A DNA stretch of 64,000 bases from Brachynemurus nebulosus (GCA_035578155.1 JAPWDM010000077.1:186001-250000); one strand, 5' to 3'. Counted from the stretch's first letter, positions 1-10,610 are shown. Made by a program: numbers and translations. The notes: generated by a model not told the origin, from the letters alone.

Positions 1-1062
1 CATATGGTGGAGACCTTGACGTCTGTCTTGACTCTTGTATCAACACGGATTTCCTCATGGTCTTTAGCCAAGATTTCAGAGACTGAGTCTAGTCTGATGT
101 GCTTTGAGCTCTTGAGTCCATATCTGTTACACAAGAGTAAATGAATGCAGCGTACCACCTCATTATGTCTTTGCGTGTAGTCATGGCTCAGCAGCCGATC
201 ACACTTGGGAGCAAGGTGGTCAGCTAGCTGTTTTAGCACTGTTATTGCAGTGGGGACATCTAGACTTCTCGCTGAAAAACACGTCTCTATCCAGTAGTAC
301 GCAAAGCGCAGAGTCTTTGATGCTCACTAGTTCGTTCTCAGCGGCCCTATACAGCATCTGGTGAAAAATCCTACTGTTGATTTCGCTGTATAGGAATGCT
401 CATAGAGCATTGACTGGGGACTGTCTCGTGACCTCTGACAGGTTGTAGCGCGCATACAGGTACTCCTGTATCAAAGACAGGTGCGTCTTATGCATACGCT
501 CAGTGGACAGAATGGCAGACCGGCGGAGGGAGGTGACCGACGAGCCAGCCAGGGTAGTGTATAGCTGCAGAAGAACAAGCTCACTCCTAAAATGATGCTA
601 TGCAAACCGCGGTCTAGCTCAGCTCTCGGCAGGTACAACCTGGCTTTGCTGGCCGGCTGGTATTACATATGGTGTTGTAGTAGAACTATCCTCACCGCAT
701 CGTCGAGCTTCTTAAACTCTTCAGAGTCTATCCTCCACACGCCAACGTAGTAGTGCAGCAAACAAATCGCATGCTCGTTAATCTTTGTCCTGCGCAGCCT
801 CTCTACCCTCTTCAGAAACTCGTCTCTGACCTTTGGAAAATCGCTTGCATTGGCTTACCTGAGTTATCCTCGATAATACCGAGGTATTTGTAACATTTCG
901 AGTCCTCATATACACCGCGGCATCCTCACATGAGATCGCATTCGTCGCCGATTTCTCGCGATTCATCTCGAGGCCTACCGCTGCAAAGAACCTCCTCACC
1001 TCTCCAGACATTGCTCTCAATGTCTTTTCGTTCTCAGCCAGTAATTTCAACTCATTAATGCA
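1..1062 (-). mobile_element. Non-LTR retrotransposon remnant (copy A, family 1)
   Basis: Read on the minus strand, this decayed copy starts just after where the reverse transcriptase YADD motif would lie (residues KLLAENEKTLRAM, then VGLEMNREKSATN). It continues through the RT thumb (QPASKARLYLPRAELDRGLHSI) to a CCHC-like finger (CPHCNN, then HLAPKC) and the conserved RRHNEVVRCIHLLLC stretch, and runs off the window edge. This order (RT, CCHC, restriction-like endonuclease) is that of R2/R4-type elements. It has many stops and frameshifts and is 5'-truncated. Close copies lie at 36.6-37.5, 18.3 and 46.7 kb. Confidence 0.8.
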
Positions 1063-1187
1063 GAGAAGCGTAAGTATAAGTCCTCACTGAAGAGAAGTTT
1101 TTCTCTAGCTGAAATATACTAATCATCTTTCAATTTTTGCGAAAAAAGCCATAAGGGTTCTTTTAGATTACAAATGAACTTTTCAGA

Positions 1188-1475
1188 ATGGTCCTGAAGA
1201 CTCAATCGAGTATTGCATACGGTATGCCTTTAGTATCATATGAGCTCCTTCAGGATGATGATTGTTACAAGGTTACTGAGGAAACCATGGTTTACAAAAC
1301 AAAAAAAAAGAGTGAAAGAAGTTCTTTTGAAGCTAAGAAGATATCGAATAATGCGCTAAGAGATGATGATGAGACAACATATTCTGTCTCAAATATCGCT
1401 TCACCTCTCATATGGAACTTCGAAGCTCTCATTATAGCCAGCTTCAACACGAGCATTGTAACATTATACCTGTAA
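1188..1475 (+). CDS. Doubtful 95-residue ORF
   Basis: An ATG-initiated open frame of 95 codons lies between the retrotransposon remnant and the RNase P RNA gene. I recognise no domain. It is Ser/Lys/Asp-rich in the middle and has a hydrophobic C-terminus (FEALIIASFNTSIVTLYL). No CCC motif precedes the ATG, unlike most convincing genes in this window, so it may be a chance frame. Confidence 0.2.
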   Translation: MVLKTQSSIAYGMPLVSYELLQDDDCYKVTEETMVYKTKKKSERSSFEAKKISNNALRDDDETTYSVSNIASPLIWNFEALIIASFNTSIVTLYL

Positions 1476-1526
1476 ACAGGCCGGTGATGTTTCCATTTTT
1501 GTGTGAGACATGTTTTCCTCCCACCT

Positions 1527-1538
1527 AAAAAAAATTTT
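1527..1538 (+). promoter_or_regulatory. AAAATTTT box upstream of RNase P RNA
   Basis: A run of A followed by TTTT lies about 13 bases before the first helix of the RNase P RNA. Similar AAATTT boxes precede the eS4 and IleRS genes. The promoter role is inferred from position. Confidence 0.35.
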
Positions 1539-1550
1539 CATGGTGCACCC

Positions 1551-1790
1551 TGAGTGGCTGAAGCTCCTGCAAGGACCCTATGGATCCTAGGAAGGTCTGA
1601 GCGGGACAGTGGCCGAAATGGCCGGTGGCTAGAGCCACTGCCGGTTTCAACAGAAACAGAGCATCGCACGGGACCGCGCGGGATGATCGTGTGTGTGCGT
1701 GGAAATAAACCGGCGTCCCATCTAAGATAGTCTAATGCAGGAGGCGGCGCGAGCCGTAACAGAATTCAGACTACTCTCAGCCACTCCATT
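1551..1790 (+). ncRNA. RNase P RNA
   Basis: This is the RNA subunit of nuclear RNase P, which removes 5' leaders from pre-tRNA. Conserved region I reads GGAAGGTCTGAG at 1590-1601, nearly the human RNase P form. The 3' conserved region reads AACAGAATTCAGACTACTC at about 1758-1776; the human RNA ends with a very similar AATTCAGACTACTCTC. GTCTGA and TCAGAC in these two blocks pair as helix P4. The ends pair as P1: GAGTGGCTGA at 1552-1561 with TCAGCCACTC at 1777-1786. Length, about 240 nt, is short for a eukaryote but fits a reduced genome. RNase MRP is less likely because its CR-I (GAAAGTCCCC) is absent. Confidence 0.88.
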
Positions 1791-1808
1791 CCCTCTTGTG
1801 GATTCACC

Positions 1809-1812
1809 TTTT
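1809..1812 (+). terminator. Pol III-type T4 terminator
   Basis: A TTTT run about 20 bases after the end of the P1 helix is the likely RNA polymerase III stop for the RNase P RNA gene. Confidence 0.45.
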
Positions 1813-2157
1813 CGTGGTGAGGGGGATAAGTAAGCTGCACTGTGGCTGAAACTAACGAATCCTGATCCCTGGCTGAGAGGGCGTTCTGTCTTTGAAAAGC
1901 TGTGATCTAATGTTAATGTTTTATCAGAAAAAGAGTAGTCAAATATCTTGTCTATTGACAGAAGTTTTCAGAGATGCCTGCTTTTGGTAGTAATCTGGTG
2001 GTGTGGTGCGGTGGTATGTTGTTTGTAGGTGAAAAGTGTATGGTAGAGCGTAGACATAACAGGTTTATTTCCGAGAGAGAGTAAGGTTTTGTTCAGTTAA
2101 TGGCCAGAACGTTACTGCTAATGATTTTAAAGTAAATAAATACACCACTTATGATCA

Positions 2158-2373
2158 TCACATCATATCGGTGAATTTGACACTCTCTGGAACGCGTAAC
2201 ACAGCGCGGGTAAATCTTTGAGGTTTGTTTTGTTGCCTTATGTGCTCTACAACAGAGCATACCGTTGACCACAGGTTTATGACTATGACTGGGGGGAATT
2301 TATTGTCAAAGATTTGTCTGTTTAAGTAAAGCTTGGTTACAATACTACACTTTCCCATGGCATACAAAGCCAT
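2158..2373 (-). CDS. Doubtful 71-residue ORF
   Basis: An ATG-initiated frame of 71 codons lies between the RNase P RNA and the Sec8-like gene. It has a hydrophobic patch (PPVIVINLWSTVCSVV) and a basic stretch after it. I recognise no family. No CCC motif sits at the start. The rest of the gap (1813-2571) shows nothing else. Confidence 0.2.
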   Translation of the reverse strand: MALYAMGKCSIVTKLYLNRQIFDNKFPPVIVINLWSTVCSVVEHIRQQNKPQRFTRAVLRVPESVKFTDMM

Positions 2374-2571
2374 GATTTACAGTTGTAATCAACCCTTCAC
2401 ATACCGTTATATTATTTACTCAATATAATCAATGATCATCTCGGTGCAAGTGTAAATCATCTCAGTGCCTGCCTGGGCTCTCAGCTGGGTTCAGCCGCCC
2501 CTATGAAACGTCTCTAATGATGGCGCTCATACACGCAACTACCTTGTCTTAGAAAGAGGATAAGCTGAAGG

Positions 2572-4668
2572 CTAAAGCTTTCTTTTGGAAGAAATCTTTT
2601 CAGATAGAATACGCGCACGCTTGTTAGAAGGATTTCCAGAAAGCACTTCTTGTACCAGTCGGTACACGGAGGCAAGTGATCCATCCGGCTCGACTGCAGC
2701 CAGTGTCTCGTCAAGTATTTTCAGGTGTAGCAGGAAGGCCTCGAGTCCAGCTCTGTCTTTTACGCTCATAACGCCCACATTCTTCTCCACATAATACTCA
2801 ATAAGGGCACTTATGCCCTTAAAGTACTTTTCGTCCCTTGCCACACCACAGAGTAGCTGTGGGACACGCATCATCTTCCGCAGGTACAGCTGGTAGCTGC
2901 CTTGTCGGAAGAAAAGATCGAAGAAGTACATGAACTCCATCTTTATCTGGCAGCAGAAGCCCTTTGAGAACGCAAGATAAAGGAACGACGACTTTTCAGT
3001 CAGAAGGAGACCATCGAACTTCGAGAGTGTGTTGAGAACACACACTACCTGCTTGTACTTCTCAGCACTGAGAATGAGGTCCTTTCGGCTGATCAGGCGC
3101 GAGACCACGTTTTCCGCGAAGTTCTTCTCGAGCATCTCAAAGATACTCTCTTTCAGAGAAGCCCTGGAGAACTTCGAAAAACTTTTGTCGCTGATGAACT
3201 CGGTCAAGAAGTCCGAGGTAAAGAAGTCGGAGAAGAGCCTAGAGAACGTAGGAAAGAGCAGAGCGTCGACATAGTTCTTCATGACGGAGCGGTGCTCCAT
3301 CGTGTCGTACTCTTTGAACAGCTCAATGATCTTTTCGAACAGGCAGAGCTCGAGTGTGTCCTGTTTTATGTCGAGGAGCTCAGCGTTGAAAATATACTTG
3401 ATACGCTCCAGGACACTCTCCAGCCTCCCCTGGTTGTACTCCTCGATGATTTTGTCTGAGATCACCGATTTCAGGGCAGGGTCCGTCGCATGCCTCAGAA
3501 GCGCGACAGCGACCTCCAGACGAGGTGCTGTTATGAGCGTGTACGCTTCGTCACCCATCCCGACACTCGGCTGCGCCTCGGCCAAGCGCCTGGTTATGGG
3601 CCTCTCCTCCCCGTATATCTTCCCGTAGTCCAGGTCGTCTATAACGCAGTGGATATCGAACTCCTGGAGCTCGTCAGGGCGGGAGTCCGTGTACCGGGTG
3701 ACAAAGGCCCTTAGCTCCTCGCTTATCACGTCCAGCCCGAACTCCTCCTCCAAGCACATCCTGTGCGGGGTGGTCTTCTCAGCAAAGAAGTTCTCCCTCG
3801 TGACCGGCTCGAACCTGTTTTTGGATTCGCGTGTTACCAGTCTCATGTTGCGACTGATCGCCTCGATCCTTCCCATCACCTCGCCACAGAGCCTGTCCAG
3901 CTTCGTGTCGCCGAGCTTGTACAGGCGCAGGATCACCTCCTCGATCGCCTCGTGGAACATCTGCTTGAAGTTCTGCTTCAGGAACACATCCAACTCATTG
4001 AGGCTCCCGAGCGTCACCACGCAGCGGAAAAACTGGAAGTTCTCCCGCTTGTTCTTGAAAATAAACTCCGCAAGGCTTCTGTTCACCTGCGCAACTATCG
4101 CAAGGTACTTCTCGTATATCAGCCTCCGATACTCCTCTACTCCCCGGATCCTTATGTACTCTGCTCTATCAACACCGTCCAGACACTTTACCACGAGCGC
4201 TGACTTTGTGAACAAGTCTTCGGTACTGTCTATCTCCGCAACCATCTGCTTCACCTGCAGTATCTCCCTGCACATACTATACTTCTTGCTCTCCAGCTCC
4301 TTTCTCTCGTTCTCAGTCTCAATGACTCCGATGCTCTCCTGGAGAGACGTGATCATGGCCTGGATCGAGGAGGAGCTGCTTTTTGAAAGACTGGATGCCG
4401 AGATGATCGCGCCGAGTGAGGCGAGGAGGTCCCGGTTGGTCCTTGCGAAGCGGCCGTATTCGCTGATGGACGCGTTGAACCCGCGGAAGTCGGTCGAGAT
4501 GATCTGCTCCATCGCCCTCTCCAGCTTGTAGAACATGTCTCGAAAATTCGCGTTGAGAACAGAGTCGCGCATGATCTTCAGGCCGAGATGGAGCGGGTTA
4601 AAGTCGCGGGACGTGACGTTCTCCCAATCTATCCTCAGCTCCTTGAGTATTGTATCTGGGTCTTCCAT
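2572..4668 (-). CDS. Exocyst Sec8-like protein
   Basis: A 698-residue, almost wholly alpha-helical protein with no catalytic motif. Residues 23-32 (FNPLHLGLKI) and 56-75 (STDFRGFNASISEYGRFART), followed by a Leu/Ser-rich helix, resemble the N-terminal region of exocyst subunit Sec8/EXOC4, where an FN.SI..Y motif precedes a coiled coil. Sec8 helps tether secretory vesicles to the plasma membrane. The yeast protein is over 1000 residues, so this would be a reduced form. The C-terminus is basic (KRARILSEKISSKRKL). The start is set by ATG after a CCCCC run 21 bases upstream. Another CATCHR tether (COG, Sec5) is the main alternative; the family is inferred from short motifs only. Confidence 0.5.
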   Translation of the reverse strand: MEDPDTILKELRIDWENVTSRDFNPLHLGLKIMRDSVLNANFRDMFYKLERAMEQIISTDFRGFNASISEYGRFARTNRDLLASLGAIISASSLSKSSSSSIQAMITSLQESIGVIETENERKELESKKYSMCREILQVKQMVAEIDSTEDLFTKSALVVKCLDGVDRAEYIRIRGVEEYRRLIYEKYLAIVAQVNRSLAEFIFKNKRENFQFFRCVVTLGSLNELDVFLKQNFKQMFHEAIEEVILRLYKLGDTKLDRLCGEVMGRIEAISRNMRLVTRESKNRFEPVTRENFFAEKTTPHRMCLEEEFGLDVISEELRAFVTRYTDSRPDELQEFDIHCVIDDLDYGKIYGEERPITRRLAEAQPSVGMGDEAYTLITAPRLEVAVALLRHATDPALKSVISDKIIEEYNQGRLESVLERIKYIFNAELLDIKQDTLELCLFEKIIELFKEYDTMEHRSVMKNYVDALLFPTFSRLFSDFFTSDFLTEFISDKSFSKFSRASLKESIFEMLEKNFAENVVSRLISRKDLILSAEKYKQVVCVLNTLSKFDGLLLTEKSSFLYLAFSKGFCCQIKMEFMYFFDLFFRQGSYQLYLRKMMRVPQLLCGVARDEKYFKGISALIEYYVEKNVGVMSVKDRAGLEAFLLHLKILDETLAAVEPDGSLASVYRLVQEVLSGNPSNKRARILSEKISSKRKL

Positions 4669-6181
4669 GGTGGTCCTGTAGTATGGGGGTCACTCAGCTC
4701 TGCTTGTTAAGGCATCGGGGAAAGAACGCAGGTCTTTGCCAGCAGACCAGCGTTCTTTCATAGATAAAGCTTAGGAGTGTGTCTAGGCAGCCAAGCGGAC
4801 ACAAAATCAAGGCTGTACCATATCTATTGATGGGTCCGTGATGGGCTTTGTGCTAAAGATTCAGACCTTTTATTCGCCATACAAAGATCAGATCAGTACA
4901 ATCTGGTTTTAAGATGATCCAGAGCTTCTTTGACGTAGTGATGTGAAGGTGATATCGTACCAGATCTGTTGGCTTACAATTACAATAATCGAACTCTGTC
5001 TCACTGTCTATTGATCATTATCTCGTAGCAGGTGATCTTTACCCACTTTTGTTCCCTTCTTTTCCTCGCTGCAAACTCTAATATCTGATATTAATTTTGA
5101 ACAATATTGCCATCTATTATATTGCAAAGAGAAATAATAAGCCATACTGTCTGCCATCAGGTGAAATGGAAGAGGATACAATGCAATATAAATAGGATGT
5201 CTCTGAGGATCCTAAGGAGTAAGTCAGAGGATCCTAGAAATATACAGGTTCAGTAAATGCCATAGCGCCACATGGTGTTGTAATGGGAATCAATCGCAAG
5301 TATATATCTAATATGGATCCATGATGCATCATATGCTATACCATTGAGTATTTGACATCTTTCGGCAAGGAGTATATTCTAATGTCTCTCCACTGTTCCT
5401 CAGGGGTTTTGTTCAACATCTATTGTGCTTTCATAGATTGCTCTGTATAACTCAAGGAACAGCACTAGTCTTGAGTGTCCTTATGATCGTTCGGGTCGGA
5501 ATGTAGGACTCGATGTTTTGGGCAACGTACAACAGCATCTTGAGATATCCTTGTGGTATTGGTGATTATAAGGAAGGTAATCTTACCTATGTTAGGAATC
5601 CTGCCATAAAATTGTAAGGTGTAGTATAAACATCATATGCAAGCCAGATACCATGCTTGAAAGTCTCCTTCCTCATCTCCAATCGCGGAACTTTGTTCGA
5701 TAAGACTCATCTTAATGATCTCCTGAAGTTTCTGTAGAGGCACTGATAAACGAACAATTCAATAATCTATAAACAGCCAGAATCGGCTGTATGCGGCTCT
5801 GGACATGCTGTCGTGAAGGTAGAGATACCATGGTTCATAGGGTGCTCGCTCGTACGCAACTTCCGACCTGCAATAACTGTGCCGTCCGCTCACCTTGATA
5901 AAGCTCATGTCAGGATTTTGATACTCGCAGTGGTGTACCTTGTACCTTTTGAAAGAGACAGTTTGATGATGATACTCGAGACTGTGTACCCACCGATTTA
6001 TAGTCTCCTAGTCTCGCGAGCATATCTTCTGACACGCCTGCATCGCCCTCGTATTCTCTCTACCCTGTGTGAGGACCACCATATTCCACACTATTTTCTC
6101 AACTTATGCGGTGGGAGCTATTTATATAAGTGGAGTCCGATCTCTGCCTTGCCTATATGTCTTTGAGTGCCATTTCTCCCC
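4669..6181. other. Intergenic, no gene seen
   Basis: About 1.5 kb, AT-rich. GAGGATCCTA occurs twice close together (about 5203 and 5227). An open frame near 5813-6166 lacks a plausible start and any family feature. Confidence 0.5.
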
Positions 6182-6358
6182 ATGGAAAATGCTCTGAAAG
6201 AAAAAAAGCAGAGGCTCATGAGGAGGCTCGAGGTATCGATGTTGTCGGCAGTAGATGCGTTTGCAGACATAAACAGAGAGCTCAGACACATTGTTCAGCA
6301 GAATGAGCATATCGTGCGCATTGCAACCATCTACAACGTCTGGCTTTCAAAGGATTGA
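6182..6358 (+). CDS. Micro-protein resembling DASH subunit Dad4
   Basis: A 58-residue ORF whose ATG follows directly on TCTCCCC, the CCC start motif typical of this window. It begins MENALKEKKQRLMRRL and continues with DINRELRHIVQQNEHI. Set beside yeast Dad4 (about 72 residues), it aligns from the first Met without gaps: MEN at the start, L..R in the middle, (L/I)N.EL, then N...(I/L). Dad4 is a small helical subunit of the DASH/Dam1 ring that couples kinetochores to microtubules. The C-terminal tail of fungal Dad4 is missing. With so short a protein the match could be chance; it is proposed, not proven. Confidence 0.45.
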   Translation: MENALKEKKQRLMRRLEVSMLSAVDAFADINRELRHIVQQNEHIVRIATIYNVWLSKD

Positions 6359-7545
6359 AGGGGAGGACTGCCTGGAGGCAGGAAGCTGGTATGAGCAATT
6401 ATAAAGGCCTCTCAGCTACATCTCAGCACTTTTGTCAGCTCTTAGCCTATGGTGCAATAAACATATGCCACAGCCTTACGCTACAAAATTCAAATTTACA
6501 CAACTTCTTTTTCTGGGTGGTAAATACTTGTGAAAGCATTCTTATTCGTTCTTCACAGAGATATCTTCATTACAAGGAATCTTTTCCAGAAACTTTTCAG
6601 GTCTCTTCTTGGTCCTCCCAGCTGATCTCCATAGTGCACAGTGTTTATGCTAATAAAGAGGATTTAATACCCAAAGAAATTGGTGGCGGTAAAAACATAA
6701 GATCAGTGTTGATCAGGGTTTGAGGATCTGTTTGTCTTGTGTCCCAAAGAGGAGACACAAACTCAATGCTAGACTTATATCCATTTACCTGCCCTTGAGA
6801 AACCATGTGCTGGCCAGCAAATCTTGTCTTGTTACCCATTGCTGTACTTAGCTATTCATCTTCCCACATACAGAAGGTATACACAAAAAGATGCGAAGTA
6901 CAATCACGTTAAATTTGACATCACAAAAAAAACATTGTCCACCAATAATTTTTTTGTTCTAAACGGGGTTATCTTCGACCGAAGCAAATCTCATTTCCAG
7001 CAGCTTCTCTACGTTCCTCTTGATTTGCTGTCATCATTGCCTCTGTTGTTTTGCAAGCTACGGTGTGCCTTTGAGAACAAAAAACACACTTTCAGTATTC
7101 TCCTCTTCTATACTCCTAATTAGAGACTATCTTCGTTGGCTGGAAGTTCTTGCTGATATGCAGAGATTACATGGTAGTAATTACTTCTTGATACTCTTCT
7201 CAGGTCACTACATAAGGAATGACTTTCCGTTAGTATACTTAGCAAGATTCTGAGCCCAGCATAACTTGCTTAGAGGCTATGTGCTTCCTATTTCCCGACT
7301 TCTCTTTGACTAAGATAACAGCATCTATATCTTCACTCTTACTCAGACCTAAAGTCGATGCAGAAGAACTAGAGCTTCTCCGCTCTCAAGTGCGATCTGT
7401 CGCCGATGTGTTTGGCGGTCTAACAGACTTTAGAATGTGTTTTCCTCTAATCATCTGATCTCAAAACTTTTTTGCCTGTTTCGAGTCTTTGATCTCTGCT
7501 TCTTAGTTTCAAAAGGGAGCAATCGGTGGAAATGGTAAATAAACC
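6359..7545. other. Intergenic, no gene seen
   Basis: About 1.2 kb between the Dad4-like ORF and the transporter. Several short frames exist (6355-6723, 6824-7123, 7020-7253) but they have no start motif or recognisable sequence. Confidence 0.5.
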
Positions 7546-8718
7546 ATGAAAACATTCAAGGGTGCCTATATCACTCTTCTGAAGACAAGCATAGGCAGCG
7601 GGGTCCTCAATTTTCCGCTGCTATTTAGGAACTATGGCATAGCCGCAGCGATATGCCTTACGATAGTGAGCGGGTTCTTTGCCTCAGTGGGACTCCTGCT
7701 CCTAGCGATATGCGCCCAGGAGGTAGGAAGAAGCGCTGACCTGAGCTCGCTGGCATCGCTGTCCATTCCACACGCCAGGCCTGTCGTCGACATTTCAGTG
7801 TTCGTCAAGTGCTTCGGAGTCTCGCTGTCATACATGATCATAGCTAAGCAGCTCCTGCCCCCCTTCATAGAGGCTGTCCTTGGAGACGTCAGTATCCTCA
7901 AGAAATCATGGCTCCCGCTCTTTCTCTTTCTGCTCCTCGTTGCTCCTTTTACCTACATCCAGCGCCTAGACAGGCTGAAGTACACCTCCTTCCTCGGTGT
8001 AATATGCATCATACTCGTAATATTCTGCTCCGGGTACCGCTTCTTTTTTCAGACCGCTCACATCGCATCTATCAACTGGATAGCTCCGCTCTCTCTCAAC
8101 TGGCTCAGCGGACTCGGGAAGTTCGTGTTCAGCTTCACGTGCCACCAGAATATCTTTGCCGCCAACTCCGAACTCAAGGACAACTCGCTAAAGACGATGC
8201 GCAAGCTCATATACTCAGTCGCTTCTACTGCGTTCTTCCTCTACCTCAGCTTCGGCATGTTCAATTACCTGCTGTACGGTGACTCCGTCAAAGACAACGC
8301 CTTGAACAACTACCCTTCTGACTACCTTGCAGCCGTAGCACGTGGAATGTACATCATTGTCATGGGCGTTTCGTACCCTCTCCAGGTAGTGCCTGCCAGG
8401 AAGTATCTTATCAATATGATGAGGATAAATCCGGACTCAAGATATCACAAGCTAAGCACGATTGCAGTAACTACGCTCTTGCTCGTCTCTACGTACGCCA
8501 TTGCCATATCAAATGTAGAACTGGGGACAGTATACGCCCTTGTCGGAGCCACTGCCTCCACTTTCATGTGCCTGATTCTTCCATCACTCTACTACCTCAA
8601 CATGGAGATAGAAAGGAGCGTCTCGCTCATCGTCGCAGGTTACTGTGCCTTTCTCTTCGGAGTACTGGTCTTTACAGCTACAATATTCGGCATTCTTCTC
8701 AGTACGCACAAATCATAG
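7546..8718 (+). CDS. Amino-acid transporter, AVT/SLC36-38 type
   Basis: A 390-residue integral membrane protein with about 11 hydrophobic segments. The N-terminus (FKGAYITLLKTSIGSGVLNF) is the first helix signature of the amino acid/auxin permease family, where an unwound G.G.L segment forms the substrate site. Length fits the yeast AVT group, which moves neutral amino acids across vacuolar or plasma membranes. Microsporidia have lost most amino-acid synthesis, so such carriers likely take up host amino acids. Substrate and membrane cannot be read from sequence. The cytosolic N-terminus is very short. The start follows AAATAAACC, without a clear CCC motif. Confidence 0.85.
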   Translation: MKTFKGAYITLLKTSIGSGVLNFPLLFRNYGIAAAICLTIVSGFFASVGLLLLAICAQEVGRSADLSSLASLSIPHARPVVDISVFVKCFGVSLSYMIIAKQLLPPFIEAVLGDVSILKKSWLPLFLFLLLVAPFTYIQRLDRLKYTSFLGVICIILVIFCSGYRFFFQTAHIASINWIAPLSLNWLSGLGKFVFSFTCHQNIFAANSELKDNSLKTMRKLIYSVASTAFFLYLSFGMFNYLLYGDSVKDNALNNYPSDYLAAVARGMYIIVMGVSYPLQVVPARKYLINMMRINPDSRYHKLSTIAVTTLLLVSTYAIAISNVELGTVYALVGATASTFMCLILPSLYYLNMEIERSVSLIVAGYCAFLFGVLVFTATIFGILLSTHKS

Positions 8719-9812
8719 TCTTTAGACCTGCGATCTATCATTATGATGGATTCGACTGGAAGCATTCTCCCACATCTTATGTCCTTATAATATTCGAGGG
8801 GTTTTTTTGCTTAAGAATCCTTTTTGTCGTAATCATGAGAGAATAGTCTAGGATCAGTGGAGAAACAGGGAGTTCAGAGAGACAAGATTCCTGATATTGA
8901 GACTATTGAGGGTATGCTATATTAAAGAAGCCACATAAAGCTTATTTAAACGACTCTCTACTTGTTTTACTAGATTATCAGATACTTCTACCATTCCGTC
9001 TTACGAAAGAAACAGGAGAGCTGTGATTTTCAGCCTAAACTACCATACAAGGATCAGCAGCAAAAGAACTCGATCTGGATGTCTTTGTAGTAGCTTTAGA
9101 CACCCAAAAATTCAAAGATGCATTGCTATAGCCACTCTCACCTTCAGTACTTTGAGCAATTAAACATATTAGCATTTGCTTGAGTGCTTCATCCAGAAAC
9201 CTAGGCCCTGAAGAATCCCTTGTGTCGGAAGGTAGATAAAAAAGAGACAACGTATAAAATCAACTCCACATGTTTTGACACTACTATCATATCCCTTGGT
9301 GATGTTAGTAACAAACGAGACCAAGACTAGTATGAGAATAATCCTGTAATCTTTCAGATTACACTAATTTTGTAATGATTATAATAAACTAGCATTTGAT
9401 CACCACCAGACTGTGTTCTCGAGAAACCTTATAATCGGTCTCTCAGAATGAGGAGAAACATCTTTGATAGTGCAGACGATGCTGAATACTTTGATGAGGC
9501 TGTAAGAGTGTTTAGAAAAGAATAGCTTTGGAAGATAGTCTTCCAATATATTGATCTGATACTGATATTTAGTTTCCTCTTATCGATGAGTTTTTCTTGC
9601 AATGGATTTTATTAACTTGCATGGCATCGTGTGTGAGAACGCGTTTGACCACGTACAGCAAAATGTCTAGCGGACCGGTAAAGCCCCAGTATACTCAAGC
9701 GCTGACAAGGCCGTTCAGAATACTGCCTTCCAATACACTTGATATTTCAGAAGTCCCAGATGTGTACATAAAATACTAAGACTGACGATAAAATTTATTA
9801 GTCAGAACCACC
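8719..9812. other. Intergenic, no supported gene
   Basis: About 1.1 kb. A short ATG frame begins at 9602 (MDFINLHGIVCENAFDHVQQ) but stops after 22 codons, and the next frame stays open to 9779. It could be a broken micro-gene or chance. Nothing else is seen. Confidence 0.4.
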
Positions 9813-10610
9813 TTAATGTCCTGGCTTACTTCCCGATCGTCTCTCCAGCGTTTCTATGGCTCTCTTGAGATCCCCATTCACCCTCTGGAGTACCTCCACA
9901 TTCTCAGCCGTATTCTCGTAACCTCTGCGCCTGAGCTCACTCAGCTGCTTTCGGTAGTCTACAAGCGCGTTTGCCCTCGATGTCCCGGGAATAGATGCGG
10001 TCATCTTCTTCTCAATCCTTTCACCCGAGACTATGTTCGCTCCGATATCAATAGACTTAAACGGCTCCTCTACATCCTTAATCATCCCGCTCATCATGTT
10101 TATTCCGCCCGGAATGTTCTCCAGCCGCGCCATCGTCACATCTGCGTTCCGCAGCTGAGCGCTCATGTAGTCGCTGTCAAGTGTCATCTTCTCCAGCTCT
10201 TCTTCGAATCCCCCGTTGCTCATCATCATATTGAGGGTCTTGTTCTGCATCATCTCCTCCTTCAGCTCCGGAAACATATCCTGTATCGTCTTTATAGTCT
10301 CAGGATTACTAATCATCCCTTTTACCATCGGGTTCTTCATGATAGAAGCGATGTCCAGGTTTCCCTTCGATGCGCCCGAGAACCTGTGCATTCTCTTTAC
10401 TACGATCGTCGATCCCTCTCGCACACCAAGCTCCCCGATTGATTTCGAGGAGGTGCTGATGTTGCGATCTTCCAGCAGCAGCGACTGGCACGGCGCGGGG
10501 ATCCCGAACAGTCTCTCAACTTGGCTCCGCAGAGAGTCCAGTGGGTCCGAAAGGTTGATCTTCGTTTCCTTGGTGGTCGCGAAGTACTTCACTCTGATAG
10601 AGACAGCCAT
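9813..10610 (-). CDS. DSK2: Ubiquilin/Dsk2 ubiquitin receptor
   Basis: A 265-residue shuttle factor that carries ubiquitinated proteins to the proteasome. Residues 1-75 form an N-terminal ubiquitin-like domain that would bind the proteasome. The middle holds STI1/ubiquilin repeats: NPMVKGMISNPETIKTI around 110 and the diagnostic LENIPGGINMM segment around 162-172 (Dsk2: LE.IPGGFN). The C-terminus has a UBA-like domain (RRGYENTAENVEVLQRVNGD) that binds ubiquitin chains. Yeast Dsk2 is 373 residues, so the linkers are shortened. ATG lies four bases after AAATCCCTTC, fitting the CCC rule. No frameshift is seen. Confidence 0.9.
   Translation of the reverse strand: MAVSIRVKYFATTKETKINLSDPLDSLRSQVERLFGIPAPCQSLLLEDRNISTSSKSIGELGVREGSTIVVKRMHRFSGASKGNLDIASIMKNPMVKGMISNPETIKTIQDMFPELKEEMMQNKTLNMMMSNGGFEEELEKMTLDSDYMSAQLRNADVTMARLENIPGGINMMSGMIKDVEEPFKSIDIGANIVSGERIEKKMTASIPGTSRANALVDYRKQLSELRRRGYENTAENVEVLQRVNGDLKRAIETLERRSGSKPGH

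Noticed and set aside
3689..4531. 280-codon plus-strand frame opposite the Sec8-like gene
   Set aside because: Antisense shadow, Ser/Leu-rich, no family features.
9602..9779. Two-frame micro-gene upstream of Dsk2
   Set aside because: The ATG frame stops after 22 codons and neither part resembles a known protein; too weak for a gene call.
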